A DNA stretch of 64,000 bases from Aromatoleum tolulyticum (GCF_900156155.1 NZ_FTMD01000004.1:124001-188000); one strand, 5' to 3'; numbered from the stretch's first letter, positions 43,045 to 51,653 are shown. Made by a program: numbers and translations. The notes: generated by a model not told the origin, from the sequence alone.

Positions 43045-43057
43045 CCGCCCGGCGCCG

Positions 43058-44338
43058 ATGGAACGGATCGGCAAATACGAAGTACGGCGCCCGCTCGGGG
43101 CGGGCGCCACCAGTTCCGTTCATCTCGCGTGGGATCCCTTCGCCGGACGCGAGGTCGCGATCAAGCGCATCCATCCCGAGATCCTGCGAGATCCGCAACG
43201 CGGACACATCTATCGCCACCTCCTGATGAACGAGGTTGCGCTCGCCGGGAAGCTGATCCATCCCCACATCGTCCGCACCTTCGATGCGCACGTCGACGAC
43301 GAGGATGCCTGGATCGTCATGGAATACGTCGGCGGCGGCACGCTCGCGGATTTCTGCACGCCCGATGCGCTGCTGCCGTTCGATCGCCTGATCGAAATCA
43401 TCTTCAAGTGCACCCGCGCGCTCGACTACGCATTCCGCCGCGGCATCACCCACCGCGACATCAAGCCGGCAAACATCCTGCTGACCGCCCGCGACGGCCA
43501 GGACATCAAGATTTCCGACTTCGGCGCCGCCTGCGACGTCGCGAGCGACCGCACGCAGATTGCCTCGGTCGGTTCGCCCGCCTACATGTCGCCGCAGCAG
43601 GTGCGGGCGATGCCGCTCGACCAGCAGACGGACATCTACTCCCTCGGCGTAGCGATGTACCAGCTGCTCACGGGCCGGCTGCCGTTCGAATCCGAAAACC
43701 AGTTCAGCCTGCTGTACAGCATCGCCCACGACGACGCCCCTCCTCCTTCGTCGATCCGGCCCGACGTCCCGGACGCGCTGGAAGCCATCGTCCGGCGCGC
43801 GATGGACAAGGATCTCGAGCGCCGCTACCGCGACTGGTCGGAATTCGCACACGACCTGGCGCAGGCCTTCCGCAACCGCGCCACGGCTTCGATCCACACC
43901 CCCATTCCGGACGCGGAGAAATTCCAGACCCTGCGCCGCCTGAGCTTCTTCCGCAACTTCAGCGACGTGGAACTGTGGGAGGTGATCGGCCTGTCGCGCT
44001 GGACCCGGGTGCAACCGGGCACGGTCGTATTCCGCGAGGGCGAACCGGGTGACCACTTCTGTTTCATCGCCGCCGGCGAGGCGCGCGTGAAGAAGCAGGG
44101 ACGCCTGCTCAACCTCCTCAGCGAAGGCGAGTGCTTCGGCGAGATGTCCCTGTTCGCCGCCGGAGGCTCGGTGCGTTCCGCCACCGTCGAGGCAGCGACC
44201 CCCCTCCAGGTCCTGCGGATCGACGCCGCGGCCCTCGACCGGGCATCCGATACGACGCGCATGCATTTCTACCAGGGATTTCTCGAAGTGCTCGCAACAC
44301 GCCTGTCGCTCGCCAATTCGCGCATCGCCAATGTATAG
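43058..44338 (+). CDS. Ser/Thr protein kinase fused to cyclic-nucleotide-binding domain
   Basis: A 426-residue two-domain signalling protein. Residues 7-270 are a Hanks-type kinase: glycine loop PLGAGATSSVHLAW, the VAIKRI lysine, catalytic loop THRDIKPANIL, DFG in KISDFGAA, APE-like SPAYMSPQQ and QTDIYSLGVAMYQLLTGRLPF. Residues 288-405 are a cNMP-binding/Crp-like sensor (LRRLSFFRNFSDVELWEVI, GTVVFREGEPGDHFCFIAAGEARV, LSEGECFGEMSLFAAGGSVRSATVEA), which in eukaryotic PKG is regulatory. FGEMSLFAAGGSVRSATV matches the phosphate-binding cassette well (Glu and Arg present), so a cyclic nucleotide could gate the kinase. No membrane helix is visible. It is co-transcribed with argH. Confidence 0.9.
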   Translation: MERIGKYEVRRPLGAGATSSVHLAWDPFAGREVAIKRIHPEILRDPQRGHIYRHLLMNEVALAGKLIHPHIVRTFDAHVDDEDAWIVMEYVGGGTLADFCTPDALLPFDRLIEIIFKCTRALDYAFRRGITHRDIKPANILLTARDGQDIKISDFGAACDVASDRTQIASVGSPAYMSPQQVRAMPLDQQTDIYSLGVAMYQLLTGRLPFESENQFSLLYSIAHDDAPPPSSIRPDVPDALEAIVRRAMDKDLERRYRDWSEFAHDLAQAFRNRATASIHTPIPDAEKFQTLRRLSFFRNFSDVELWEVIGLSRWTRVQPGTVVFREGEPGDHFCFIAAGEARVKKQGRLLNLLSEGECFGEMSLFAAGGSVRSATVEAATPLQVLRIDAAALDRASDTTRMHFYQGFLEVLATRLSLANSRIANV

Positions 44339-44439
44339 CGCCCGCATGACGAAGGTCACGGCGCGGAGGCCCTTGTGCTTGAAGCGCACGGGCCGGTCGG
44401 CTAGCTTAAGGACGACGGATAGCGCCGCATGAGGTTAGG

Positions 44440-44461
44440 CCGGCAAACGTCGGATTTTTTT
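44440..44461 (+). terminator. Weak rho-independent terminator after kinase gene
   Basis: A short CCGGC/GTCGG stem (one G-T pair) with an AAAC loop is followed after one base by T7. It is about 100 bases after the kinase stop and separates that transcript from the sigma-54-type promoter downstream. Confidence 0.5.
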
Positions 44462-44535
44462 ACACCCCGCCGAAACCGGCATGCCTGGATCACAGGAAAC
44501 CATTAATTATCAGCACCCTGGAGCACACGCCAATT

Positions 44536-44551
44536 CGGCACGAATCGTGCT
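44536..44551 (+). promoter_or_regulatory. Candidate sigma-54 (-24/-12) promoter
   Basis: CGGCACG-N4-GTGCT with exactly ten bases between the GG (44537-44538) and the GC (44549-44550) matches the TGGCACG-N4-TTGCW consensus except for the first base and one base of the -12 box. The predicted start near 44562 gives a leader of about 43 bases to the Tat-type secreted protein gene, the first gene of the HPr-rel-A set. Confidence 0.6.
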
Positions 44552-44604
44552 CCAAGATATGAGACAAGCAAGAGCGTCGAAACTCGCCATCAGGGACGAA
44601 GAAA

Positions 44605-45363
44605 ATGGGGATGACCCCGGAATCGAGCGGCAGCAACCTCGCAGGGCAGCCCGAAGGAAGTTCGGTGCCCCCGTCCGCGGGTTCGCGTCGTCGCTTCATC
44701 GGGGCGAGCGCCGGCGGCGTGGGTGTGCTGCTGGCCGTGCAGGCGAAATCGGCGCTCGGTCAAATCAGTTGCCTGAGCCCGTCAGCGATGGTCAGCGGCA
44801 ACCTGAGCCACCACGCAGGCGAGGTGGTGTGTTCCGCAGGCCTGTCGCCCACCGACTGGAAACTGCAGATCAATCTCTCGTCCTGGGGCAACGTTGACGC
44901 TCCGAGATTCAAGCAGAATGTCGCATTGCTCGATGTCGACGGGAGTTCGTACAAGACCGGCCAGGATATCTCGCAGAACCCCAGGAGCGTCATGAACAGC
45001 GTGGGGGCCCTGGTTTCCGCGGTTCTCCCCGACGCTGACGTCCCCAGCTCGACGGGGATATGGGAGTTCCTCGCATTTCCGCAGAATTTCGCGACCTTGT
45101 CCGACTGCGAACTGATGCGCCACCTCATCGCCGCCTGGATCAACACGAATCTGCTCCCGGACTATCCGATCAAATCCTGGCACATCCAGGAAATGTGGCA
45201 GAGCCTGCGCCGCGGCGGCACCTATTGCCCGTCCAGCCTCGCATGCACGGGTACGATGGGGCTGACCGCCGCGGAAGTGATCAGCTACATCAAGACCACA
45301 TACTCAGGCACCGAATCGCCCCTGCTGTATGTCTGCAAGAAACAAAACTCGACCACAAAGTGA
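44605..45363 (+). CDS. Tat-type secreted cysteine-rich protein of HPr-rel-A locus, unknown
   Basis: A 252-residue protein of unrecognised family. A twin-arginine motif SRRRFIG at 27-33 precedes the hydrophobic core ASAGGVGVLLAVQA, with a cleavage region KSALGQ, so Tat export of a folded protein is likely. The mature part has six cysteines (56, 76, 168, 208, 214, 244), suggesting three disulfides or cofactor binding, and contains DWKLQINLSSW, IKSWHIQEMWQSLRRGGTYC and a C-terminal LTAAEVISYIKTTY helix. It is the first gene after the candidate sigma-54 promoter and ends before the PqqD-like start with 25 bases between, so it is probably the exported partner or target of the system. The function is unknown. 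Confidence 0.72.
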   Translation: MGMTPESSGSNLAGQPEGSSVPPSAGSRRRFIGASAGGVGVLLAVQAKSALGQISCLSPSAMVSGNLSHHAGEVVCSAGLSPTDWKLQINLSSWGNVDAPRFKQNVALLDVDGSSYKTGQDISQNPRSVMNSVGALVSAVLPDADVPSSTGIWEFLAFPQNFATLSDCELMRHLIAAWINTNLLPDYPIKSWHIQEMWQSLRRGGTYCPSSLACTGTMGLTAAEVISYIKTTYSGTESPLLYVCKKQNSTTK

Positions 45364-45388
45364 AGACGACCTCCCCCTGAAGGATGCA

Positions 45389-45676
45389 ATGACGCTGAGC
45401 GTCCTTCACGGCCGGGCGTTCGTATTCTCGCCGCAGTGGCGCGACGAAGGCGTGAGCGTGCTGTTCGACAGCAATTCCGGCGACTACTGGTTGCTCTCCC
45501 CGCTGGCGCGCGAAATCGTCAGGCACGCGACCGAAGCCGGCCCGGCGGACGCATCCGCCATGATCCGCCACGTCGGCACACAGGCGGTCGTGCTCGATGG
45601 CGTCGACTCCGGCGAAGCAACGATCCGCCGCGTGATCGATGAACTGGTGCAGCTATCGATTCTCGCGCACACTTGA
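45389..45676 (+). CDS. PqqD-like protein of HPr-rel-A system
   Basis: A 95-residue PqqD-family protein (winged-helix fold). In RiPP pathways such proteins bind a precursor leader peptide and present it to modifying enzymes; in the HPr-rel-A set the client is not known. The family pattern is visible as FVFSPQWRDEGVSVLFDSNSGDYWLLSPLAREI split over two strands, then helices and RRVIDELVQLSILA at the C-terminus. The ATG at 45389 with GAAGG seven bases upstream is preferred; the open frame from 45329 would overlap the secreted-protein gene by 35 bases. HprK-related kinase A follows 36 bases later. Confidence 0.82.
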   Translation: MTLSVLHGRAFVFSPQWRDEGVSVLFDSNSGDYWLLSPLAREIVRHATEAGPADASAMIRHVGTQAVVLDGVDSGEATIRRVIDELVQLSILAHT

Positions 45677-45712
45677 GCGCAACTCGTTCCGCGACGCGCG
45701 CTGGCTAACGGA

Positions 45713-46576
45713 TTGATCGACGTCACCCTCTACCTCGCCCCGGTCACGGTGCGTTTGCGCGCACCTTTCGGCACGGTGCGCCACCATCTCGAGACCTTCT
45801 ACCCGGACGCACTGCGCCCCTCCGGAAGGACGGGGAATTTCATCGATTTCGACATCCGCATCGCCCACGGAACGGGATGGCGCCGCTGGCTCCGGCCGCA
45901 GGCGCGCTTCCTGCTCGATAACACGGAACCCTTCCTGCCCCTGCCGGCCAGCCAGGCCGCCCCGCTCTTCGAATGGGGGCTCAACTGGTGCCTCGCCTCC
46001 CGACCGCTCGGCTACCTTGTCATGCACGCAGCGGTCGTCGCCCGCGACGGCGACGCGCTCGTCATGCCGGGGTCCCCGGGCGCGGGCAAGAGCACGCTGT
46101 GCGCGGCGCTGACCTTCATCGACCAGTGGCAGCTGCTGTCCGACGAACTGGCGATCCTCGCGCCCGAGAGCGGCAGCCTGCAACCCAATCCGCGGCCGAT
46201 CAGCCTCAAGAACGAATCGATCGACATCGTTGCGCGCTTTCCGGGCGCCCGGCTCGGGCGCCGCTACGCGGACACCCGCAAGGGCACCATCAGCCACGCG
46301 GCTCCCCCCGCGGCATCGCGTACAGTCGCCCGGCAGGCGCGGTGCCGCTGGGTGATTTTCCCCCGCTTCACGCCGGGATCCGCTCCCCGCTGCGAGGCAA
46401 TCGGCCGCGCCGAGGCATTCGCACGCATCGCGGAGCAATCCTTCAATCGCGACCGCATGGGCGACACCGGATTTCACGCACTGTGCGGCATGCTCGACAA
46501 GGCACGCTGCTTCGACATCGCCTACGATTCGACCGAGACGGCGCTGGTGATGGTGCGCGACATCACCGGACGCTGA
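45713..46576 (+). CDS. HprK-related kinase A (HPr-rel-A system)
   Basis: A 287-residue protein related to the C-terminal domain of HPr kinase/phosphorylase. The core reads YLVMHAAVVARDGDALVMPG, then Walker A GSPGAGKST at 120-128, then QWQLLSDELAIL with the acidic Walker B-like residues near 143-145. His105 in VMHAAVV corresponds in position to the LHAVLV strand of HprK. The HprK signature for HPr recognition cannot be confirmed and no HPr gene is seen nearby, so the phosphorylated substrate is unknown; the PqqD-like protein and the secreted protein are candidates. Translation starts at a TTG with no better ATG in the frame, so the start is tentative. The next gene begins four bases after the stop. 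Confidence 0.85.
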   Translation: MIDVTLYLAPVTVRLRAPFGTVRHHLETFYPDALRPSGRTGNFIDFDIRIAHGTGWRRWLRPQARFLLDNTEPFLPLPASQAAPLFEWGLNWCLASRPLGYLVMHAAVVARDGDALVMPGSPGAGKSTLCAALTFIDQWQLLSDELAILAPESGSLQPNPRPISLKNESIDIVARFPGARLGRRYADTRKGTISHAAPPAASRTVARQARCRWVIFPRFTPGSAPRCEAIGRAEAFARIAEQSFNRDRMGDTGFHALCGMLDKARCFDIAYDSTETALVMVRDITGR

Positions 46577-46580
46577 TGCG

Positions 46581-47678
46581 ATGCAATCGGCCGCCTGCAG
46601 ACGCCTGGTTTCGATCCTCAAGACGCCGACGCAGGCTTGCGCGCTGGACCTTGCCGCGTGGTCGGAACTGGTCGCGAGTGCGCGCGCGGCGAACCTTGCG
46701 GGCCTGCTCGCCGAACGCGTCGCTACGGCCGGGATCGAGGTCCCACCCGAGGCCGCACGACACCTGGCGGCCGTACGCCAGCTCAGCCGGCGCCAGACGC
46801 AATCGGTCCGCTGGGAAGTGCACGGACTGCAGCGTGCCCTGTGCCGTCTGGGCATCCCGCTGGTACTGCTGAAGGGGGCCGCCTATGCCGTATCCGACCA
46901 CCCCGTCGGGCGCGGCCGCCTGTTCGGCGACATCGACATCCTCGTGCCGCACCACGCCCTCGGCGATGTCGAGTTGCGCCTGATGGTGGCGGGCTGGGCG
47001 TCGGCCAAGACCTCGCCCTACGACCAGCGCTACTACCGCACGTGGATGCACGAGTTGCCGCCGATGGTGAGCGTGCGACGCGGCACCGTGCTCGACGTCC
47101 ATCACACGATCCTGCCGCTCACGTCACGGCACAACCCCGACGCCGAGACGATCATCCGGGCCGCATCCGCACTGCCCGACCTGCCCGCCGTCCGCATCCC
47201 GCGCCCCGAACACCTGCTGATCCACAGCATCGTGCACCTGCTGCACGAAGGCGAACTCCACAACGGCCTGCGCGACCTGTTCGACATCGACGGGCTGCTG
47301 CGCACGGGTGCCAACGAAGCGGATTTCTGGCAGCGCGTCGTCGACGCCTCACGCACGCTCGATGTCGTCGCGCCGGTCGCATTCGGCCTGCACCTTGCCG
47401 CACACCTGCTCGACAGCCCGATTCCGCCGCCTGTGCTTGCGGACATGCGAAATGCCGCGGGCGGGCCGGCCTCGCGCCTGTTGACGATGCTGTACACGAC
47501 CGCGATCCGCCCCGAGAACGAGGCGACCGAAAGTCCCGCAGCCATGCTCGCCCGCTTCGCGATCTACGTCCGCGCCCATTGGCTGCGGATGCCGCCGCAT
47601 CTCCTGCTGCGCCACCTCGCGCACAAGTCGATTGCACGGCTCAAAAAAGACGAGCCCGCCGTCGAAGGGCGGGCCTGA
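46581..47678 (+). CDS. Nucleotidyltransferase-family protein of HPr-rel-A system
   Basis: A 365-residue member of the uncharacterised nucleotidyltransferase group (NTP_transf_5 type). After an N-terminal helical part, the core has GIPLVLLKGAAYAVSDHP at 91-108, then the metal-binding pattern in RLFGDIDILVPH (Asp117, Asp119), followed by DVHHTILP with another acidic residue and a helical C-terminal half (HLLIHSIVHLLHEGELHNGLRDLFDIDGLL). Proteins of this group accompany HprK-related kinase A and PqqD-like proteins. They could transfer a nucleotide to a sugar, peptide or protein, but no substrate is known. It is the fourth and last gene of the set, four bases after the kinase gene. Confidence 0.82.
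   Translation: MQSAACRRLVSILKTPTQACALDLAAWSELVASARAANLAGLLAERVATAGIEVPPEAARHLAAVRQLSRRQTQSVRWEVHGLQRALCRLGIPLVLLKGAAYAVSDHPVGRGRLFGDIDILVPHHALGDVELRLMVAGWASAKTSPYDQRYYRTWMHELPPMVSVRRGTVLDVHHTILPLTSRHNPDAETIIRAASALPDLPAVRIPRPEHLLIHSIVHLLHEGELHNGLRDLFDIDGLLRTGANEADFWQRVVDASRTLDVVAPVAFGLHLAAHLLDSPIPPPVLADMRNAAGGPASRLLTMLYTTAIRPENEATESPAAMLARFAIYVRAHWLRMPPHLLLRHLAHKSIARLKKDEPAVEGRA
47642..47674 (-). terminator. Rho-independent terminator for grxD
   Basis: Read leftward: the stem GCCCGCC/GGCGGGC with a seven-base loop, then CTCGTCTTTTTT. It lies 48 bases beyond the grxD stop and inside the 3' end of the convergent nucleotidyltransferase gene. Confidence 0.75.
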
Positions 47679-47721
47679 TCTCAATCCCTGCGCGGCCGGA
47701 CGCCGCACCGGACGAATCGGA

Positions 47722-48042
47722 TTACTTGACGCCGGCTTCGCCGAGCATCGTCTTCAGTTCGCCGTTCTCGTACATCTCGCGCATGATGTCGCAGCCACCG
47801 ACGAACTCGCCCTTGATGTAGAGCTGCGGAATCGTCGGCCAGTTGGCGTATTCCTTGATGCCGTTGCGGATGTCTTCGTTCTCGAGCACGTTCACCGAGA
47901 ACAGATCGGTCACGCCCAGGTTCTTGAGGATCTGCACGGCCGTCGCGGAAAAGCCGCACATCGGAAACTGGGGCGTGCCCTTCATGTAGAGCACGACCGA
48001 GTTGTTGGTGACCTGCTCGCGGATGACGTTCTGGATGTCCAT
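47722..48042 (-). CDS. grxD: Monothiol glutaredoxin Grx4
   Basis: A 106-residue monothiol glutaredoxin with the CGFS active site (FPMCGFSATAVQIL) near residue 29, YMKGTPQ upstream of it and the glutathione-binding WPTIPQLYIKGEFVGGCDI segment near 68-86. These proteins carry and deliver [2Fe-2S] clusters with glutathione and BolA partners in the cytoplasm. Single-domain length matches GrxD. GGAACGGCAAC precedes the ATG. It is in the same orientation as prmC-prfA-hemA, 97 bases after prmC, so read-through from hemA is possible. Confidence 0.96.
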   Translation of the reverse strand: MDIQNVIREQVTNNSVVLYMKGTPQFPMCGFSATAVQILKNLGVTDLFSVNVLENEDIRNGIKEYANWPTIPQLYIKGEFVGGCDIMREMYENGELKTMLGEAGVK

Positions 48043-48139
48043 GTTGCCGTTCCAAAAGTTGAGTAATTAACTCAGGAAATTCTAGGGATTGCCGCTGCGC
48101 CCGTCAATAGCCAAACTGCGGCCAAACTGCGGCACCCAC

Positions 48140-48994
48140 TCAGCGCGGCTCGCCGCGTCCCAGCCACTGGCCGCCCGACACGCGTTCGATGCCGCCGAGA
48201 TCCTTCCATGACGTGATCGACGAGAATCCCGCGTCGGTGAGCAGGCCGCGCACGGCCGCCGCCTGATCGTAGCCATGCTCCATGAAGAGCCAGCCGCCCG
48301 GCTCCAGGTGGCGCGGCGCCTGTGCAGCGATCGCCGCGAGGTCGTCCAGCCCCTGGGGCCCCGCGGCCAGCGCGGTCCCCGGTTCGAAGCGCACGTCGCC
48401 CTCGCCCAGATGCGGGTCGCCCGCCGCAACATACGGAGGGTTGGCCACGATCAGCTGGTAGCGGTCGCCCCCCAGCTGCGAAAACCAGTCGCCGAGCACG
48501 AAGGACACACTCGCCTTGAGGCGCGCGGCATTGGCCATCGCGACCAGCAAAGCCTCGCGGGAACGATCCACCGCCGTCACGTCCGCGTCGGGCAGTTCGA
48601 GCGCCAGCGTCACGGCCAGCGCTCCGCTGCCCGTGCCCAGGTCGAGGATCCGCGTGCGCGGCTTGTCGCCGAAATGCGCCAGCGCCAGCTCTATCAGCAG
48701 CTCGGTGTCCGGTCGCGGGATCAGCACCGCCGGGCCGACCATGAAGGGACGCCCGTAGAACTCGCGTTCGCCGATCAGGTAGGCCACCGGTTCGCCGGCC
48801 TCGCGACGCTCGATCAGGCTGCGGAATTCCGCCCATTCGCGCTCGTCGAGCCGTGCCTCCGGATAGGCGGCGAGCCGCGCCGCCGAACATTGCAGCACAT
48901 GGCGCAGCAGCACCCGCGCATCGACGACGGCGATGCGGGCACGCGCCCAGTTGAGCGCGCCGGCGATGTCCGGCGCCGCGTCGGGCGTATCCAT
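48140..48994 (-). CDS. prmC: Release-factor glutamine methyltransferase PrmC
   Basis: Methylates the Gln of the GGQ motif in RF1 and RF2. The 284-residue protein has a helical N-domain (DARVLLRHVLQCSAARLAAY), the SAM site ILDLGTGSGALAVTLALE near residue 112 and the catalytic NPPYV in LIVANPPYVAAGD near residue 180. The ATG at 48994 has GGAGG five bases upstream and is preferred to the in-frame GTG at 49006. It directly follows prfA, its substrate gene (45-base gap), as in E. coli hemA-prfA-prmC. Confidence 0.95.
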   Translation of the reverse strand: MDTPDAAPDIAGALNWARARIAVVDARVLLRHVLQCSAARLAAYPEARLDEREWAEFRSLIERREAGEPVAYLIGEREFYGRPFMVGPAVLIPRPDTELLIELALAHFGDKPRTRILDLGTGSGALAVTLALELPDADVTAVDRSREALLVAMANAARLKASVSFVLGDWFSQLGGDRYQLIVANPPYVAAGDPHLGEGDVRFEPGTALAAGPQGLDDLAAIAAQAPRHLEPGGWLFMEHGYDQAAAVRGLLTDAGFSSITSWKDLGGIERVSGGQWLGRGEPR

Positions 48995-49039
48995 CAGCGC
49001 CTCCACCAGGGCGAATTCGACAATCGCGGCGCGGCCATC

Positions 49040-50119
49040 TCACTCACCGGCGAGCGCCGCCAGCAGTTCGGCCTGATGTTCCGCCGTGAGCGCGCCGAGC
49101 AGCTCGTCGATCTCGCCCTCCATCACCGCGTCCAGCTTGTACAGCGTGAGGTTGATGCGGTGATCGGTGACGCGGCCCTGCGGAAAGTTGTAGGTGCGGA
49201 TGCGCTCCGAGCGGTCGCCGCTGCCGACGAGGCTCTTGCGCGTCGCAGCCTCGCGCGCCTGCTGCGCGCGCAGCTGCATGTCGTGGATGCGCGCCGCCAG
49301 CACCGACATCGCCTGCGCCTTGTTGCGGTGCTGCGAGCGGTCGTCCTGGCATTCGACGACGATGCCCGTGGGCAGATGGGTGATGCGCACCGCCGAATCG
49401 GTCTTGTTGATGTGCTGCCCGCCCGCGCCGCTCGCACGGAAGGTGTCGATGCGCAGATCCGCCGGGTTGATGTTGACGGCCTCGAGCTCGTCGGCCTCCG
49501 GCATCACCGCGACCGTGCAGGCGGACGTGTGGATGCGCCCCTGCGTCTCCGTCGCCGGCACCCGCTGCACCCGATGTCCGCCGGATTCGAACTTCAGTTT
49601 CGAATACGCGCCTGCGCCGACCACGCGCACGATGACTTCCTTGTAGCCGCCGAGATCCGATTCGCTCGCCGACACGATCTCGACCTTCCAGCGCTGACGT
49701 TCCGCGTAGCGCGTATACATGCGCAGCAGGTCGCCGGCGAACAGCGCCGCCTCGTCGCCGCCGGTCCCGGCGCGGATCTCGAGGAACAGGTTGCGCTCGT
49801 CGTCCGGGTCGCGCGGCAGCAGTGCACGCTGCAGTTCATCCTCCAGCGCCGCAATCCGCTCCGCACAGGCCTCCAGCTCCGTTTCCGCGAGCTCGCGCAT
49901 CTCCGCATCGGCAAGCATGTCGCGGGCGCTCGCCGCATCGCTCTCCGTCTTGCGCCATGCCTCGTACAGGGCCACGACCGGCTCGATCTCCGCGCGCTCG
50001 CGCCCGAGCGCGCGGAAGGCGTCCATGTCGCGCGCGGCATCCTCGGAGGCGAGTTCGCGGTCCAGTTCGGCCAGTCGACTGCTCAGGAAATCGAGCTTTT
50101 CGCGGATGCTCTGCTTCAT
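49040..50119 (-). CDS. prfA: Peptide chain release factor 1 (RF1)
   Basis: Terminates translation at UAG and UAA. The 359-residue protein shows the N-terminal coiled region ([18 protein letters not shown]), the [22 protein letters not shown] segment, [20 protein letters not shown] containing the PxT codon-recognition tripeptide (PAT), and the catalytic GGQ loop in [17 protein letters not shown] near residue 235. The C-terminal [21 protein letters not shown] confirms RF1. It lies between hemA (59-base gap) and prmC. Confidence 0.97.
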   Translation of the reverse strand: MKQSIREKLDFLSSRLAELDRELASEDAARDMDAFRALGRERAEIEPVVALYEAWRKTESDAASARDMLADAEMRELAETELEACAERIAALEDELQRALLPRDPDDERNLFLEIRAGTGGDEAALFAGDLLRMYTRYAERQRWKVEIVSASESDLGGYKEVIVRVVGAGAYSKLKFESGGHRVQRVPATETQGRIHTSACTVAVMPEADELEAVNINPADLRIDTFRASGAGGQHINKTDSAVRITHLPTGIVVECQDDRSQHRNKAQAMSVLAARIHDMQLRAQQAREAATRKSLVGSGDRSERIRTYNFPQGRVTDHRINLTLYKLDAVMEGEIDELLGALTAEHQAELLAALAGE

Positions 50120-50178
50120 CGGGAACCGGGAGGGGAGCACGACGGCGGCTTGCGCGCCCGCTGCGGGCGCGCGCTCGC

Positions 50179-51432
50179 CTAGTCGTGCGAATTGAGGTTG
50201 AAGAGCTGCTGCACCACGCGCGCGGCGTCGGCCTGCTGCTCGCCCTCGGATTGATTGAGGAAGCGGGTCGGGCCGTGCATCAGCTTGTTGATCAGGCCGT
50301 GGCTCAGGGCATCGAGCACCTTGTGCGGATCCTCGCCCTTCGCGAGCAGCTTGCTTGCGCGCTCGAGCTCGACGGCGCGCAACATCTCGGCGTGTTGGCG
50401 CAGCGCCTTGATCGTCGGTACGGCATCGCGCGCCTGCATCCAGTGCAGGAATCCATCCACGCGCGTGTTGATGATCTCCTCGGCCTCGATCACCGCCTGC
50501 TGGCGCGATTCGAGGCCGGCGTCGACCACCTGGGCAAGGTCGTCGACCGTGTACAGGAAGACGTCGTCCAGCGCTCCGACCTCGGCTTCGATGTCGCGCG
50601 GCACGGCAAGGTCGACCATCACCATCGGCTTGTGCCGGCGCGCCTTGATCGCCCGCTCGACCATGCCGAGACCGACGATCGGCAGCGGGCTGGCCGTACA
50701 GGACACCACGACGTCGAATTGCGGCAGCACGTCGCCGATCGCATCCAGCCGCATCACCTGGGCGCCGAAGCGGCTCGCGACGACCTGGGCGCGCGCCTCG
50801 GTACGGTTGGCGACGACCATTTCCCTGGGGGTTGCGCCGGCGAAATGCGCGGCGCACAGCTCGATCATCTCGCCTGCACCGATGAACAGCACGCGCTGCT
50901 CGGCGATGCGCTCGAAAATGCGCTCGGACAGGTGCACCGCCGCCGCGGCCATCGACACGATGTTGGCGCCGATCGCCGTCGTCGAGCGCACTTCCTTGGC
51001 AACCGCGAAGGTGTTCTGGAACAGCTTGTGCAGCAGGGTACCCATCGTCCCCGCCTCTTCCGCCCGGCGCGCCGCGTCCTTGACCTGACCGAGGATCTGC
51101 GGCTCGCCCAGCACCATCGAGTCGAGGCCGCTGGCGACGCGGAACACGTGGCGGATCGCGTCGCGCTGAGGATAGGAATAGAGGTAGGGCGACACTTCCT
51201 TGAGGGACATCTGGTGGAAGCGCGCCAGCCAGTCGGCCGCGTGCTGCGGCTGCTCGGTGGCGAAGTACAGCTCGGTGCGATTGCAGGTCGACAGGATCGC
51301 GGCCTCACGCACCGTGCGCGCATGCGTCAGGTCGTGCAGGGCATCGTCCAGCCGCTCGGGCTGAAACGCCACCCGCTCCCGGATGCTGAGCGGGGCGGTG
51401 TGATGGTTCAAGCCAAGAGCATAAAGTTGCAT
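50179..51432 (-). CDS. hemA: Glutamyl-tRNA reductase HemA
   Basis: Reduces glutamyl-tRNA(Glu) to glutamate-1-semialdehyde, the committed step of C5-pathway tetrapyrrole synthesis. The 417-residue protein shows [19 protein letters not shown], the active-site cysteine in [14 protein letters not shown] near residue 50, [18 protein letters not shown], the NADPH-binding [18 protein letters not shown] and [10 protein letters not shown], and the C-terminal dimerisation helices. The ATG at 51432 was chosen over a TTG four codons earlier. A TATAAT box lies 34-39 bases upstream. With hemC, hemD and hemF also in the window, much of the heme pathway is encoded here. Confidence 0.97.
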   Translation of the reverse strand: MQLYALGLNHHTAPLSIRERVAFQPERLDDALHDLTHARTVREAAILSTCNRTELYFATEQPQHAADWLARFHQMSLKEVSPYLYSYPQRDAIRHVFRVASGLDSMVLGEPQILGQVKDAARRAEEAGTMGTLLHKLFQNTFAVAKEVRSTTAIGANIVSMAAAAVHLSERIFERIAEQRVLFIGAGEMIELCAAHFAGATPREMVVANRTEARAQVVASRFGAQVMRLDAIGDVLPQFDVVVSCTASPLPIVGLGMVERAIKARRHKPMVMVDLAVPRDIEAEVGALDDVFLYTVDDLAQVVDAGLESRQQAVIEAEEIINTRVDGFLHWMQARDAVPTIKALRQHAEMLRAVELERASKLLAKGEDPHKVLDALSHGLINKLMHGPTRFLNQSEGEQQADAARVVQQLFNLNSHD

Positions 51433-51465
51433 GCGCGGTCGCAAATGGAGAGCTTAATCCGGCGG

Positions 51466-51494
51466 ATTATAGCACCGCGAAAATCGCTGCAATA
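51466..51494 (-). promoter_or_regulatory. Probable sigma-70 promoter of hemA
   Basis: On the minus strand a perfect TATAAT (51471-51466) has TATTGC 17 bases upstream as a weak -35 (51494-51489). The predicted leader to the hemA ATG is about 27 bases. Confidence 0.55.
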
Positions 51495-51540
51495 TTGCGC
51501 GGAATCAGACGTTTCTGTTGCAGATATCGCAACGTAAACG

Positions 51541-51570
51541 AAAACGGGCCGGATGGAACCGGCCCGTTTT
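51541..51570 (-). terminator. Rho-independent terminator downstream of tRNA-Phe
   Basis: A twelve-base stem AAAACGGGCCGG/CCGGCCCGTTTT with a six-base loop, 8 bases past the tRNA 3' end in the leftward direction. The T-run is partly inside the stem. Confidence 0.75.
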
Positions 51571-51577
51571 CTGATAC

Positions 51578-51653
51578 TGGTGGCCAGGGACGGAATCGAA
51601 CCGCCGACACGCGGATTTTCAATCCGCTGCTCTACCAACTGAGCTACCTGGCC
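51578..51653 (-). tRNA. tRNA-Phe (anticodon GAA)
   Basis: A 76-base tRNA with an encoded CCA end. The acceptor stem GGCCAGG pairs with CCTGGCC, the D-arm has GCTCAGTTGGTAGAGC, the anticodon loop TTGAAAA gives GAA, and the T-arm has GGTTCGATTCC. It lies upstream of hemA in the same orientation. Confidence 0.97.
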
